From CAZRGV01 sp964599655 (GTDB lineage Bacteria; Planctomycetota; Planctomycetia; Isosphaerales; Isosphaeraceae): a DNA stretch of 62,624 nucleotides. The notes under the pieces were generated by a model. It saw only the letters and a list, made by a program, of their open reading frames with translations, searched no databases and had not been told where the DNA came from. The stretch covers positions 1 to 62,624 of the forward strand of contig CAZRGV010000018.1 in NCBI GenBank assembly GCA_964599655.1. Direction: 5' to 3'. A program made the position numbers and the translations under genes. Positions 9,912-18,916 of this stretch are shown in pieces (position 1 is the stretch's first letter; the number at the start of each line of letters is the position of its first letter).

Positions 9912-10391
9912 TCTTTGCAGTTTAGTATACCCACTCGATTCGAATCTTCCAGCAGACCAAGCAAATCAGGGCAATTTCTCCCAAGTTCGACACAGCGATC
10001 GGGGCGTTCGGCCCCCGATCGTTCGCACCAATCCTCCGAACCCTTACAACACGTTTTCCACGAGGTCCGGCTGATTGCGATCCATGTCCTCGAAGGACCC
10101 GGCACACGAGGGTCTCAATCCTCCCTCCGCATCTCTGGAACCGTTCGTCGACACGAACCAACCGCTCCGCGCTCCCCGCTGCGGCCTTGACAGTGACGGT
10201 TTCAAACCGGGCGTAGGCTCCTCGTGTCGCCAGTTCCCGTTTTGAACCGCCTCGTCAGAGTCCTGGCGAGACAGTTTTTTCTTGTACGCAATCGCTATCG
10301 GATCCGCTCCGATGCACCACATTGACCACGATCACCGCTTCGACGACGATAGGCCCGAGATGAGACGCTCCAGACTCGGGAGTCGAATGCG
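9912..10391. other. Divergent intergenic region with a 9-bp hairpin
   Basis: 480 bases between the desaturase (leftward) and the nitrilase-type gene (rightward). It contains a perfect inverted repeat, CGATCGGGG (9996-10004) and CCCCGATCG (10013-10021), with an 8-nt loop. No U-tract follows, so it is more likely an operator or leader structure than a terminator. No gene is supported here. Confidence 0.45.
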
Positions 10392-11285
10392 ATGATTGCC
10401 GCCCTGGGCGCGTTGACACTGTACACCGGCTTGCTGGTCTCGGGAACGATCCCTGGAGACGACCTCCAGGGTCACAGCGTCGAGGCCGGGCGCACACCAG
10501 GCCAGACGATCCGAGTCGCCGGAATCGTTCTCAAGTGGGTACGGGGCGACAAGGAAGCGAATTTCCGGCGTGCCGAGCGGATGATCCGCGAGGCCGCCGC
10601 CCGAGGCGCGAAGATCGTCTGCACGACCGAGTGCTTCCTGGACGGCTACGCGATCGCGGATAAGAGCATTCCTCTGGAGACGTATCGCGCGCTCGGCGAG
10701 CCCATTCCCGACGGCTCGTACTGCCGACGGCTGATGGCCTTGGCCGACGAACTCGACATCGTTCTCGTCGCCGGGATGCTCGAGGCTCAGGGCGAAGCGC
10801 GGTATAACACCGCCGTGCTGATCGGGGCGGACGGCACCCTGCTCGGCATGTACCACAAACAGAAACTCGGGCATGAGCTGGTCCGGAACACGCCGGGAAC
10901 CGAGTCGCTTACCTTCGACACCCCGCACGGCCGCGCGGGCTTGATGATTTGCGCGGACCGGACGGAGCGGTCGATCGTCGAAGGGTTCCGTAACCGTGGA
11001 GCGGAGTTTCTGATCTGTCCTTCGGGGGGCATGTTCGGACCCAAGACGAACGACCCAATTGTGCAGGCGCGTTCGCTCGAGAACCGGATGTTCATCGTCT
11101 TCGTCCATCCGGCCGAGTTCCTGGTGACGGCTCCCGACGGCACGAGCGCCAAACGAGTCCTCCTGGGCGATCGACTCGCCATCAAACCTGATGAAGTAAA
11201 CACACCGGTCGACTCGAAGGCGGTCATCGAATTCGATCTCCCCGCTCCCCCCGCAACGGACTCGGGGTTGGAGGCGAAGCCATGA
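10392..11285 (+). CDS. Exported carbon-nitrogen hydrolase (nitrilase superfamily)
   Basis: About 297 residues with a short N-terminal hydrophobic leader (MIAALGALTLYTGLLVSG), suggesting export or membrane anchoring. The nitrilase superfamily catalytic set is visible: Glu80 in CTTECFLDGYA, Lys158 in HKQKLGHEL, and Cys187 in LMICADRTE. Members hydrolyse amides, nitriles or carbamoyl groups through a thioimidate/acyl-enzyme. The stop overlaps the next start by four bases (ATGA at 11282-11285), so the two are translationally coupled. It heads a run of four exported hydrolase-type enzymes. The substrate cannot be inferred from sequence. Confidence 0.85.
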   Translation: MIAALGALTLYTGLLVSGTIPGDDLQGHSVEAGRTPGQTIRVAGIVLKWVRGDKEANFRRAERMIREAAARGAKIVCTTECFLDGYAIADKSIPLETYRALGEPIPDGSYCRRLMALADELDIVLVAGMLEAQGEARYNTAVLIGADGTLLGMYHKQKLGHELVRNTPGTESLTFDTPHGRAGLMICADRTERSIVEGFRNRGAEFLICPSGGMFGPKTNDPIVQARSLENRMFIVFVHPAEFLVTAPDGTSAKRVLLGDRLAIKPDEVNTPVDSKAVIEFDLPAPPATDSGLEAKP

Positions 11286-12244
11286 TCGATACCCTCTCAC
11301 GCCGAGATATCTTGAAGGTCGGCGTCCTGGGCCTGGCCGCGGGGTCGCCACTGTCGGCGGTCGCAGGGAGTGACGCCCCACCGGGCCCGCGCCGGTTCAC
11401 GATGGACTTGGCCTGCGGGGCCATCGGTGTCTCGGTTCCCTTACCGGAAGCGATCGCGCTCGCCCACCGGTTCGGCTTCGAGGCGGTCGACCCCGACGCG
11501 AGTTTCCTGGCGCGGCATGAGCCTGATGGGATCCAGAAGCTCGTTGCCGACCTGAAGGCCAGGGGCCTAGCCTGGGGAGCAGCCGGATTGCCGGTGGATT
11601 TCCGGGGTGACGGCGAGCGGTTCCGGGCCGACCTCAAAGGCCTGCCCGCCGTCGCCGAGGCGCTCCGGCGAGCCGGCGTGACCCGCGTCGGCACCTGGAT
11701 CAGCCCCGTCCATCGGACGCTCACCTACACGTCCAACCTCAGGCAGCATGCCGATCGGCTGCGCGAGGTCGCCGGGATCCTGGACGATCAGGGCCTGCGC
11801 CTGGGGCTGGAGTACGTCGGACCGAAGACGTCCTGGACATCGGCCCGATATCCGTTCATCCACACGATGGCGGAGATGAAGGAACTGGTCGCGGCCATCG
11901 ACCGGGTCAATGTCGGGTTAGTCCTCGATAGCTGGCACTGGTACACCGCGGGCGAAGGCGAAGCCGACCTCCTCTCGCTGTCCAATCGGGACGTGGTGGC
12001 CTGCGACCTGAATGACGCCCCGGCGGGCATTCCCGTGGATCAGCAGAAGGACTCGGTCCGCGAGCTGCCCAGTGCCACCGGTGTCATCGATCTGAAGACG
12101 TTTCTCGGGGCGCTGGTCAAAATCGGCTACGACGGCCCCGTGCGGGCTGAGCCGTTCAAGGCCGATCTGCGCACGTTGCCCAGGGAAGAGGCCGTCAAGC
12201 TGACAGCCGAGTCCATGAGGCGGGCCTTCGCGCTGGTTTCGTAA
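11282..12244 (+). CDS. Tat-exported sugar phosphate isomerase/epimerase-like TIM-barrel protein
   Basis: 320 residues beginning with a twin-arginine signal (SRRDILKVGVLGLAAGSPLS), then a xylose-isomerase-like TIM barrel: ALAHRFGFEAVDPDA, RAGVTRVGTW, LRLGLEYVGP, NVGLVLDSWHWY, VACDLNDAP and YDGPVRAEPF near the C-terminus. The Glu/Asp/His positions in LEYVG, LDSWHW and VRAEPF match the divalent-metal site of this family. Planctomycetes have many Tat-exported isomerase-like proteins of unknown substrate. Translationally coupled to the preceding nitrilase-type enzyme (ATGA overlap), which argues for a shared pathway. Confidence 0.83.
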   Translation: MIDTLSRRDILKVGVLGLAAGSPLSAVAGSDAPPGPRRFTMDLACGAIGVSVPLPEAIALAHRFGFEAVDPDASFLARHEPDGIQKLVADLKARGLAWGAAGLPVDFRGDGERFRADLKGLPAVAEALRRAGVTRVGTWISPVHRTLTYTSNLRQHADRLREVAGILDDQGLRLGLEYVGPKTSWTSARYPFIHTMAEMKELVAAIDRVNVGLVLDSWHWYTAGEGEADLLSLSNRDVVACDLNDAPAGIPVDQQKDSVRELPSATGVIDLKTFLGALVKIGYDGPVRAEPFKADLRTLPREEAVKLTAESMRRAFALVS

Positions 12245-12574
12245 GTGCCACTCGAGGCGGTCGGGACGTCCGGCGAGCTTCCGGACGTTCGCAGAGTCAG
12301 AGGATTCCATGCTGGCGACTGCGGGAGGCGACGACGATCGGCAGAGACCGGCGCATCGACCATCGGTTTCTCCCTCCCGGGGCGATGTTGGCGTCGGTGA
12401 TCGGCTACGAGTTCTGCGACGCGAGAGTCACGATGCCAGAACCCAGGTAAGTCCGTTCCCCGTCAGGTCCGTCCGCCGATCGCCGACCGTTGCACTGAGG
12501 GGTCAACCGCTTGTGATCGAGGCCGAGCAGGTGCGACTCGGAACGCCCAAGGTCTGGAACGAGGACCAAACGCC
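12245..12574. other. Intergenic stretch, no gene seen
   Basis: 330 bases between the isomerase-like gene and the amidohydrolase. The short open frames have no recognisable product. A purine-rich GAGGACC lies before the downstream ATG. Nothing else is supported. Confidence 0.5.
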
Positions 12575-14326
12575 ATGAAAACCATCTCACTCGCTGGCAG
12601 GATTCTGGGACTCGTGCTGGTCGCCGCCTCTCCGGCGCGTCCCGCCGATCAGCCCGCCGACCTCGTGGTCCTCCATGGCAAGGTCTGGACCGGTGACGCG
12701 GGATCGTCCGTGGCCGAGGCCGTCGCCGTCCGCGACGGTGTCTTCGTCCGCGTGGGCTCGGACGCCGATGTCCAGAAGCTCGTGGGGACCGCGACTCGGG
12801 TGATCGATGCCGACGGCCGACGCGTCATCCCCGGCCTTATCGAGAGTCACGTCCACGCCACCGGGGCGGCGCGGGGCGAGGTGATCCAGCCGTACGTGCA
12901 GCTCGGTTCGATCGGCGAAATTCAGGAGTGGGTGCGGCAACAGGCCCGGTCGGCGGCCGAAGGAACGTGGATCCAGATTCCCCGGGCCGACCTGACGCGG
13001 ATCCGCGAGCGTCGCCTACCAACGCGCGAGGAACTGGACCTGGCAGCCCCCAGACATCCCGTGGTGTTCAACTGGCAATACGCGAACAGGCAGGTTCAGG
13101 TCCTGAACACCGCCGCACTCCAGGCGGCCCGGATCGACCGGGACACGCCGGACCCGGCGGGGGGCAAGATCGTCAAGGGCCCCGACGGCGAGCCGACCGG
13201 TCGGCTCGAAGACCCCCACGGCCTGGTGACCAAACACATACCGACTCGACAGGTCTCACAAGAGGCGTATCTCCGATCGCTTGAGAACCTCCTTCATCGC
13301 TATAACGCGATCGGGATCACCAGCATCTCCGAGCGCAACTCGAACGTGGACGGCTATCGCGCCTACGAAACGTTGAAGGAACAGGGTCGCCTAACCGCCC
13401 GCGTGAACGTAACAATCGGGCTCCGCTCCGATGGGACCGTGGAGGGGACGGAGAAGTTCATCGCGGCGCTGCCGTTCCGCTACGGCGACGGCGACGACTG
13501 GGTCCGTGTGGGACCGCTGAAGATCGGCGTGGACGGCGGCATCCTTTACGGCACCGCGTACATGCGCGAGCCCTACGGCCCGCAGGCGGCGTCCCTCTAC
13601 GGGTTCTCCGACCCAGAATACCGAGGGGCCCTGAGCCTAACCCCGGAGAAGGTCACCAACATGATCCGGACGGGCCACAGGCTGGGGTGGCAGATGTGCT
13701 CTCATGTCACGGGCGACGCGGGAGTGGACGTCGTGCTCGACGCCGTCGAGGCCGCGAACCGGGACCATCCGATCGGCGACCGCCGCTACACGCTCATCCA
13801 CGCGTACTTCCCTCGGTCGGACGCGATCCGGCGCGCCGCGGGGCTGGGCGTCTGCGTCGACACCCAGCCGGCGTGGTACTACAAGGACGGCGACGCTTTG
13901 GCGCCCGCCCTCGGGGCGGAGCGGATGGCCGCGTTCATCGGGCTCGCGGACTGGACGCGCGGCGGCATCACGGTCGCGATCAACTCGGACCACATGCAGG
14001 GCTTCGACCCCAACACGTCCCTCAACCCCTACAACCCGTTCCTCGCCATGGGGACGGCGGTGACCCGCCGGACCGAGCAGGGGCGGGTCTTCGGCCCCGA
14101 ACAGAAAGTCTCGCGCGAGGAGGCGCTGCGAATGATGACGACGCAGGCCGCGTACCTCAGCTTCGACGAATCGCGCAAGGGGTCGATCGAGGTCGGTAAG
14201 CTCGGCGACCTGGTGATGCTCGACGACGACCTTCTGACGTGCGACGCCGATCGCATCAAGGACGTCCGCGTGGCGTTGACGGTCGTGGGCGGCAAGGTCG
14301 TCTATGAAGCACCGAAGGGGCCATGA
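12575..14326 (+). CDS. Exported amidohydrolase (Amidohydro_3/YtcJ-like)
   Basis: 583 residues with an N-terminal signal peptide (MKTISLAGRILGLVLVAAS, cleavage near ARPA-D). The metal-dependent hydrolase pattern is clear: LVVLHGKVWTGDAG (N-terminal beta sandwich), VIPGLIESHVHATG with His92 and His94, KIGVDGGILYGTAYMREP, and the C-terminal RKGSIEVGKLGDLVMLDDD. This matches YtcJ-like Amidohydro_3 proteins, which hydrolyse amides or related C-N bonds. It lies in the same direction as the nitrilase-type/isomerase pair and before the penicillin acylase-type gene, suggesting a periplasmic amide-degradation set. The substrate is unknown. Confidence 0.88.
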   Translation: MKTISLAGRILGLVLVAASPARPADQPADLVVLHGKVWTGDAGSSVAEAVAVRDGVFVRVGSDADVQKLVGTATRVIDADGRRVIPGLIESHVHATGAARGEVIQPYVQLGSIGEIQEWVRQQARSAAEGTWIQIPRADLTRIRERRLPTREELDLAAPRHPVVFNWQYANRQVQVLNTAALQAARIDRDTPDPAGGKIVKGPDGEPTGRLEDPHGLVTKHIPTRQVSQEAYLRSLENLLHRYNAIGITSISERNSNVDGYRAYETLKEQGRLTARVNVTIGLRSDGTVEGTEKFIAALPFRYGDGDDWVRVGPLKIGVDGGILYGTAYMREPYGPQAASLYGFSDPEYRGALSLTPEKVTNMIRTGHRLGWQMCSHVTGDAGVDVVLDAVEAANRDHPIGDRRYTLIHAYFPRSDAIRRAAGLGVCVDTQPAWYYKDGDALAPALGAERMAAFIGLADWTRGGITVAINSDHMQGFDPNTSLNPYNPFLAMGTAVTRRTEQGRVFGPEQKVSREEALRMMTTQAAYLSFDESRKGSIEVGKLGDLVMLDDDLLTCDADRIKDVRVALTVVGGKVVYEAPKGP

Positions 14327-14475
14327 GCGACAGACCCTCGCGCTTCGATGCAGCTTCAAGAGCCGCCCGGCCTGCCGCGGCCCGGTTCGTCGATGAGACT
14401 CCCGCGGCGAAGCCGTCGCCCGCCTGATCGGCGGTGAATCCCATGAAACCCCGCGACCACCGAACGGACGCAACC

Positions 14476-16905
14476 ATGCGATACTCATCCCGACGGCTCC
14501 TGGGCGTGCTCCTGATGTTCGGGGTCCTGCTCTCGCTCCCGCCCGCCCGCGGCGAGACGGAGGAATTGGAGCTCGCCGGGCTCATCGAGCCAGTCGAGAT
14601 CCTGCGGGACCGCTGGGGTGTAGCACACATTTACGCGCGCAATGAGCATGATCTGTTCTTCGCCCAGGGGTTCAACGTCGCCCGCGACCGGCTCTTCCAG
14701 CTCGAACTCTGGCGACGGCAGGCCACGGGGACACTGGCCGATGTGCTGGGCAAGAGGGCGCTGCCGCAGGACACTGGGGCCCGTCTGCTGAGGTATCGCG
14801 GCGACCTCACCCGAGAGCTGAATCGGTACCATCCGCGCGGGGTGGAGATTGTCACCGCGTTCGTGGCGGGGATCAATGCCTACATCGACTCGACAGAGGA
14901 CGACCCGAAGCGGCTTCCGTTCGAGTTCAACGCCCTCGGCATCAAGCCGGGCCGATGGACGCCCGAGGTCGTCATCTCGCGCCACAACGGCCTCTTCCGG
15001 AACGTGACGAGTGAGGTTCAGTACGCCCGGCTGGTCCGCGCGGTCGGCCCGGAACGAGCCAGGGAACTGCTCAACCTCCACCCCGGGCGCCCCGTACTCG
15101 AACCCGACCCGGCGCTCGACCTCGGCGCGATCGGTGAAACCGTCCTGGGGCCCTATCAGGCGGCGCGCACCTCGCCGCGGTTCGAACCGCAGGATGTCGG
15201 GCCCGAGTATCGCGGCCAGGCCCCTCGACCTGGCGGCGGGGAGGCGACACCGGCCGCGAACGCGATCGGCGACGACTCGTCGGAGGGGAGCAACAACTGG
15301 GTGCTCTCGGGCGACCGCACGTTTTCGCGCGCCCCGCTCCTCGCCAATGACCCGCATCGGTCGATCCAGCTCCCCTCGCTCCGCTATTGGGTCCACCTGG
15401 TCGCACCCGGTTGGGACGTCATCGGGGCCGGAGAGCCCGCACTGCCGGGGGTCTCGGTCGGGCACAACGCCCGAGGCGCGTGGGGGTTCACCATTTTTCC
15501 TGTCGACCAGGAAGACCTGTTCGTCTACGAGACCGACCCGGCCGACCCGGCCCACTACAAGTACGGCGGGGCGTGGGAGACGATGCGGGTCGAACGGGAG
15601 GTCGTGCCGGTCAAGGGGGAGCCGGACGTCGAGGTTGAGCTGAAGTTCACCCGGCACGGGCCGATCCTCCATGAAGACCGGGAACGGCACCTCGCCTACG
15701 CCCTCCGCGCCGCCTGGCTCGAAGAGGGGACCGCGCCCTACCTGGCGAGCCTCCGAATCGACCAGGCCTCGAACTGGCAGGAATTCCGCGAAGCCTGTCG
15801 GCACTTCCTGACCCCCTCCGAGAACATGGTCTGGGCCGACGTCGACGGTCACATTGGCTGGCAGGCCGTCGGCCTGACGCCGGTCCGCCGAGGCTGGGAC
15901 GGCCTACTTCCCGTGCCCGGCGACGGCCGCTTCGAGTGGGAGGGCTTCCTTCCCGCGGTTACCCTACCGCACGTGGCCGATCCACCCCGAGGCTGGCTCG
16001 CCACGGCGAACCAGGACAACCTTCCCAGCGGCTACCCGTTCACCGTCGGCTTCCAGTGGACCGACCCGTTCCGGTTCGCCCGGATCGAGGAGGTTCTAGG
16101 CTCCGGGAGACGGTTCACTCTCAGCGACATGACGCGGCTCCAGCAGGACGAGCTCGCGCTCCCGGCCCGCGTCCTCGTTCCGCTTCTCCGAGGCCTGGAA
16201 CCGGCCGGTGACCAAGAGCGTGAGGCCGCCGTCCGGCTTCGGTCATGGGATCTCGTGCTCGACAAGGACTCGGTCGCGGCGGCGATCTATGTCGCCTGGG
16301 AAAAGGCCCTGAAGGGCGCTGTGTGGGAGGTCGTAGTTCCCCGTGAGGCCCGGCCGGCGCTTCCGGCCCGCTCGCTGTCGACCGAGAGGGTCATCGAGTG
16401 GCTCATGGTCCCTGACGGCCGTTTCGGGACCGACCCGGCCGCTGGCCGGGACGCGCTCCTGCTCAAGGCGCTCGGGCAGGCCGTGGCCGATCTGGAACGG
16501 CGTCTCGGACCGGACATGGACCGCTGGCGATACGGCCAGAAGGGGATGAAACACATTCGGCTCCAGCACCCCCTAAGTGCCGCCGTCCGCGAGGATCTCC
16601 GGGCTCGCCTCGACCTGGGCCCGCTGCCCCGGGGCGGCTACGCCCATACCGTGAACAGCACCTCCGACGAGGACAATCAGGCGACCGGAGCGTCGTTCCG
16701 GATCATCGCGGACCCGGGGAACTGGGACCTCTCGCTCGGGACGAACGCTCCCGGCCAATCCGGCGACCCGGACAGCCCCCACTACCGCGACCTGTTCGCC
16801 TCCTGGGCAGAGGGGAGATACTTCCCGGTCTTCTCCTCGCGCGCCAAGGTCGAGTCCGTCACCGAGTCGAAAGCAGTGCTGCTGCCGCGGCGCGACTCCC
16901 GATAA
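14476..16905 (+). CDS. Penicillin acylase family Ntn-hydrolase
   Basis: About 809 residues from the ATG at 14476 (MRYSSRRLLGVLLMFGVLLS, a signal peptide); a longer in-frame start exists at 14434. The order signal, alpha chain, spacer, beta chain of penicillin G acylase/AHL acylase proteins is seen: EILRDRWGVAHIYARNEHDLF and GFNVARDRLFQLELWRR in the alpha part, then the autoproteolysis site EGSNNWVLSG with Ser272 as the new N-terminal nucleophile. Downstream come NDPHRSIQLPSL and HTVNSTSDEDN. These enzymes cleave amides of acyl or aryl-acetyl groups in the periplasm; relatives degrade N-acyl homoserine lactones or cyclic lipopeptides. Last gene of the exported hydrolase run. Confidence 0.9.
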   Translation: MRYSSRRLLGVLLMFGVLLSLPPARGETEELELAGLIEPVEILRDRWGVAHIYARNEHDLFFAQGFNVARDRLFQLELWRRQATGTLADVLGKRALPQDTGARLLRYRGDLTRELNRYHPRGVEIVTAFVAGINAYIDSTEDDPKRLPFEFNALGIKPGRWTPEVVISRHNGLFRNVTSEVQYARLVRAVGPERARELLNLHPGRPVLEPDPALDLGAIGETVLGPYQAARTSPRFEPQDVGPEYRGQAPRPGGGEATPAANAIGDDSSEGSNNWVLSGDRTFSRAPLLANDPHRSIQLPSLRYWVHLVAPGWDVIGAGEPALPGVSVGHNARGAWGFTIFPVDQEDLFVYETDPADPAHYKYGGAWETMRVEREVVPVKGEPDVEVELKFTRHGPILHEDRERHLAYALRAAWLEEGTAPYLASLRIDQASNWQEFREACRHFLTPSENMVWADVDGHIGWQAVGLTPVRRGWDGLLPVPGDGRFEWEGFLPAVTLPHVADPPRGWLATANQDNLPSGYPFTVGFQWTDPFRFARIEEVLGSGRRFTLSDMTRLQQDELALPARVLVPLLRGLEPAGDQEREAAVRLRSWDLVLDKDSVAAAIYVAWEKALKGAVWEVVVPREARPALPARSLSTERVIEWLMVPDGRFGTDPAAGRDALLLKALGQAVADLERRLGPDMDRWRYGQKGMKHIRLQHPLSAAVREDLRARLDLGPLPRGGYAHTVNSTSDEDNQATGASFRIIADPGNWDLSLGTNAPGQSGDPDSPHYRDLFASWAEGRYFPVFSSRAKVESVTESKAVLLPRRDSR

Positions 16906-17638
16906 TGTCTCGATGGGCCGGTGTGGCTGTCGCGACGGCCGTATCCCATATCACGGGCCCGCCGAACAGAGCCTGACCCGAAGACGGGCTGGACGAGCCG
17001 ACGGAAAACCTCGGCCCTCGTCCGCTCGAGGGTCAGGTCCTCGATCTGAGACCGATCCGTGTGGGTGAAACGGCGGGGAATCGAGTCGAGCACGGCACAC
17101 CCAAGGGCCTGCCGCGCGGCGTCAAGGGGGTGGGGCAGCGGGATTCGCCACGGATGGGCCAGCTCGAGCAATTCCACAACATCGTGGTTCCGTCCGAGAC
17201 CTGGCGACGACCTTTAAAGAAGTCCGTTGCTGTGGACCTGGAGACGACCCGTGGTGAATCTCGGACGACGGTGCCGCAGTTGATCCCCTCCGGGTTCGGC
17301 CTGTCCTCGGTGATGGCGTGACTCTCGAAGGAGTCCGGTGGACCGGCGTGTCGGGGCGTTCACCTGGCCGGGAAAGAGCGCGCAACCGTCTCGTACGCCC
17401 TCGCGGCCGAACGCCGCTGGATCTGGGCCGACCGGTTTTCGCGCAGGCCGCGGAGGAGCCGACACTCGAGAAACCCCCGTGGCCTGTGCGCGCGGTTCCG
17501 TATGCCGCCCTCGCACCGGCGACATGAAACCGGAGAACATGCACCCCTCGAGCTCCGTGTCTCCACCACGACCTTTCCTGATTGCCCGTTCGGTGCGATC
17601 AATCGTGATAGTCCGTTCGACCATGCTGCGGACTCGGG
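16906..17638. other. Long gene-poor stretch, possibly degraded sequence
   Basis: 733 bases without a convincing gene. On the minus strand, about 16990-17185 has a short, coding-looking but unrecognised segment (ELLELAHPWRIPLPHPLD) with no proper start, interrupted upstream by a stop; it may be a gene remnant. Nothing else is supported. Confidence 0.4.
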
Positions 17639-18916
17639 TCATCGCATCCAGATCAGCCAGGCGATGCCCACGAGCATGGTCAGCAACGTCAGCGGTACGC
17701 CGACCCGAAGGTACTCGACGAAACCGAGTTCGATGCGGGCTCGCCGGGCGTTCTCGACCACGATTAGGTTCGCGACGGAACCGAGGATTGTCACATTGCC
17801 CGCCAGGGTGCTCGACATCGCCAGCGCCAGCCAAGCCGTCTCAGTCCGTGACGGAGGCAACGCGGTCACGATCGGCTGGAAAAGGAGAACCGCCGGCACG
17901 TTCGAGACAAGGTTGGAAAGAACCGCCGACAGGGTGCTGACCGCGACAACCGGAGACTCCTTCAAGACCGTCCAGCGGGTGAGTTCAACGTGTCGGACAA
18001 CCTGGACCTCAAATCCTCGGACGAGCACGAACAACGCCGCGAACATCACAAGCAACGGCCAGTCAACGGACTGGTAGACCCTCGCCGAAGGAACGCGATC
18101 CAGCAGTAGCACCGCCGCGCCGCAGAGCGAGACCAGGGCGATCGGCGCGCCCATAAAGAACAACGCGATGACACCGGCTGTCACGAAAAGACTTTTCTTC
18201 AGCAGACGTTCATGATCGTGACTGTGGGGCTGAATCGAAGACTCTTCCTCGATGGCGATCTCTTCGTTCAGAGTGTTTCGATAGATCGCCCAGACGATCA
18301 GAAAGTTGATGATCAGGCCGATCAGTGCGACCGGGGCAAGACTCATCGCGAACCGTGTGTAAGAGATGTGCGAAAGTGACCCGATGATCATGTTTTGTGG
18401 ATTTCCGGTAATCGTNNNNNNNNNNNNNNNNGCCACGGATCCTACGTTTGAGGCCGTGGCCAGACCGATCAGGTAGGGAACCGGGGGGCGTCGGAGCTTC
18501 CGGCACAGGTCGATGACCAGGGGAGTCATTGCCAGACAGACCACGTCATTGACCAGGAAGGCCGAAAGGATGCCACCGAGACCAATCGTCAACGCAAGTA
18601 AGACAATCGCTCCCGGGCGTCGAGTCGCGAGCGTATCGGTCACGAGCCCGAAGAATCCTGAGAGTTGAAGAAACGCCGACACAACCATCATGCCGAAGAG
18701 CAGGACGATGGTCTCGAAATCCACGGCTCGCGCGGCCTCGTCGAGGTCGAGCAACCGGAACGCCAGCAGTGCAGCCGCTCCGACGACCGCGATACCCGCG
18801 CGGTCAATCCGAAGTCCCGGCACTCGACCAATCGCCAGGGAAATGTAGGTTAGCGAGAAGATCAGTAGGGTCAGGAGCCCGTTTACGGGGCTTGTCGGCC
18901 ACTCCGAATGGCTCAC
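17639..18916 (-). CDS. SLC13/ArsB-type ion permease, with a 16-N gap
   Basis: About 425 residues and ten or more hydrophobic segments. Motifs of the ion transporter superfamily (ArsB/NhaD/DASS) are present: FETIVLLFGMMVVSAFLQ, SAFLVNDVVCLAMTPLV, then SNVGSV-gap-TITGNPQNM, and a second-half repeat SNLVSNVPAVLLF and LAGNVTILGSVANLIV. It would move anions or exchange ions at the cytoplasmic membrane; the ion is not readable. The start is GTG at 18916, with GGAGG seven bases upstream. The GTGA overlaps the stop of the MFS gene, so translation is coupled. The 16 Ns (18416-18431) keep the frame, but the family motif suggests only one base is missing. Confidence 0.85.
   Translation of the reverse strand: MSHSEWPTSPVNGLLTLLIFSLTYISLAIGRVPGLRIDRAGIAVVGAAALLAFRLLDLDEAARAVDFETIVLLFGMMVVSAFLQLSGFFGLVTDTLATRRPGAIVLLALTIGLGGILSAFLVNDVVCLAMTPLVIDLCRKLRRPPVPYLIGLATASNVGSVXXXXXXTITGNPQNMIIGSLSHISYTRFAMSLAPVALIGLIINFLIVWAIYRNTLNEEIAIEEESSIQPHSHDHERLLKKSLFVTAGVIALFFMGAPIALVSLCGAAVLLLDRVPSARVYQSVDWPLLVMFAALFVLVRGFEVQVVRHVELTRWTVLKESPVVAVSTLSAVLSNLVSNVPAVLLFQPIVTALPPSRTETAWLALAMSSTLAGNVTILGSVANLIVVENARRARIELGFVEYLRVGVPLTLLTMLVGIAWLIWMR
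18416..18431. other. Assembly gap, 16 N, probably one true base
   Basis: The gap sits in the conserved GSVAT-ITGNPQN signature of the permease. On the coding strand GTGGC is followed by the gap and ACGATTACC; one base completes GC-N ACG ATT ACC (A-T-I-T), exactly the family motif. Sixteen leaves remainder 1 on division by 3, in agreement. Confidence 0.75.

Noticed and set aside
16782..17177. Minus-strand frame overlapping the penicillin acylase end, with ELLELAHPWRIPLPHPL
   Set aside because: Overlaps a well-supported gene, has only a GTG start after a nearby stop and matches nothing I recognise.
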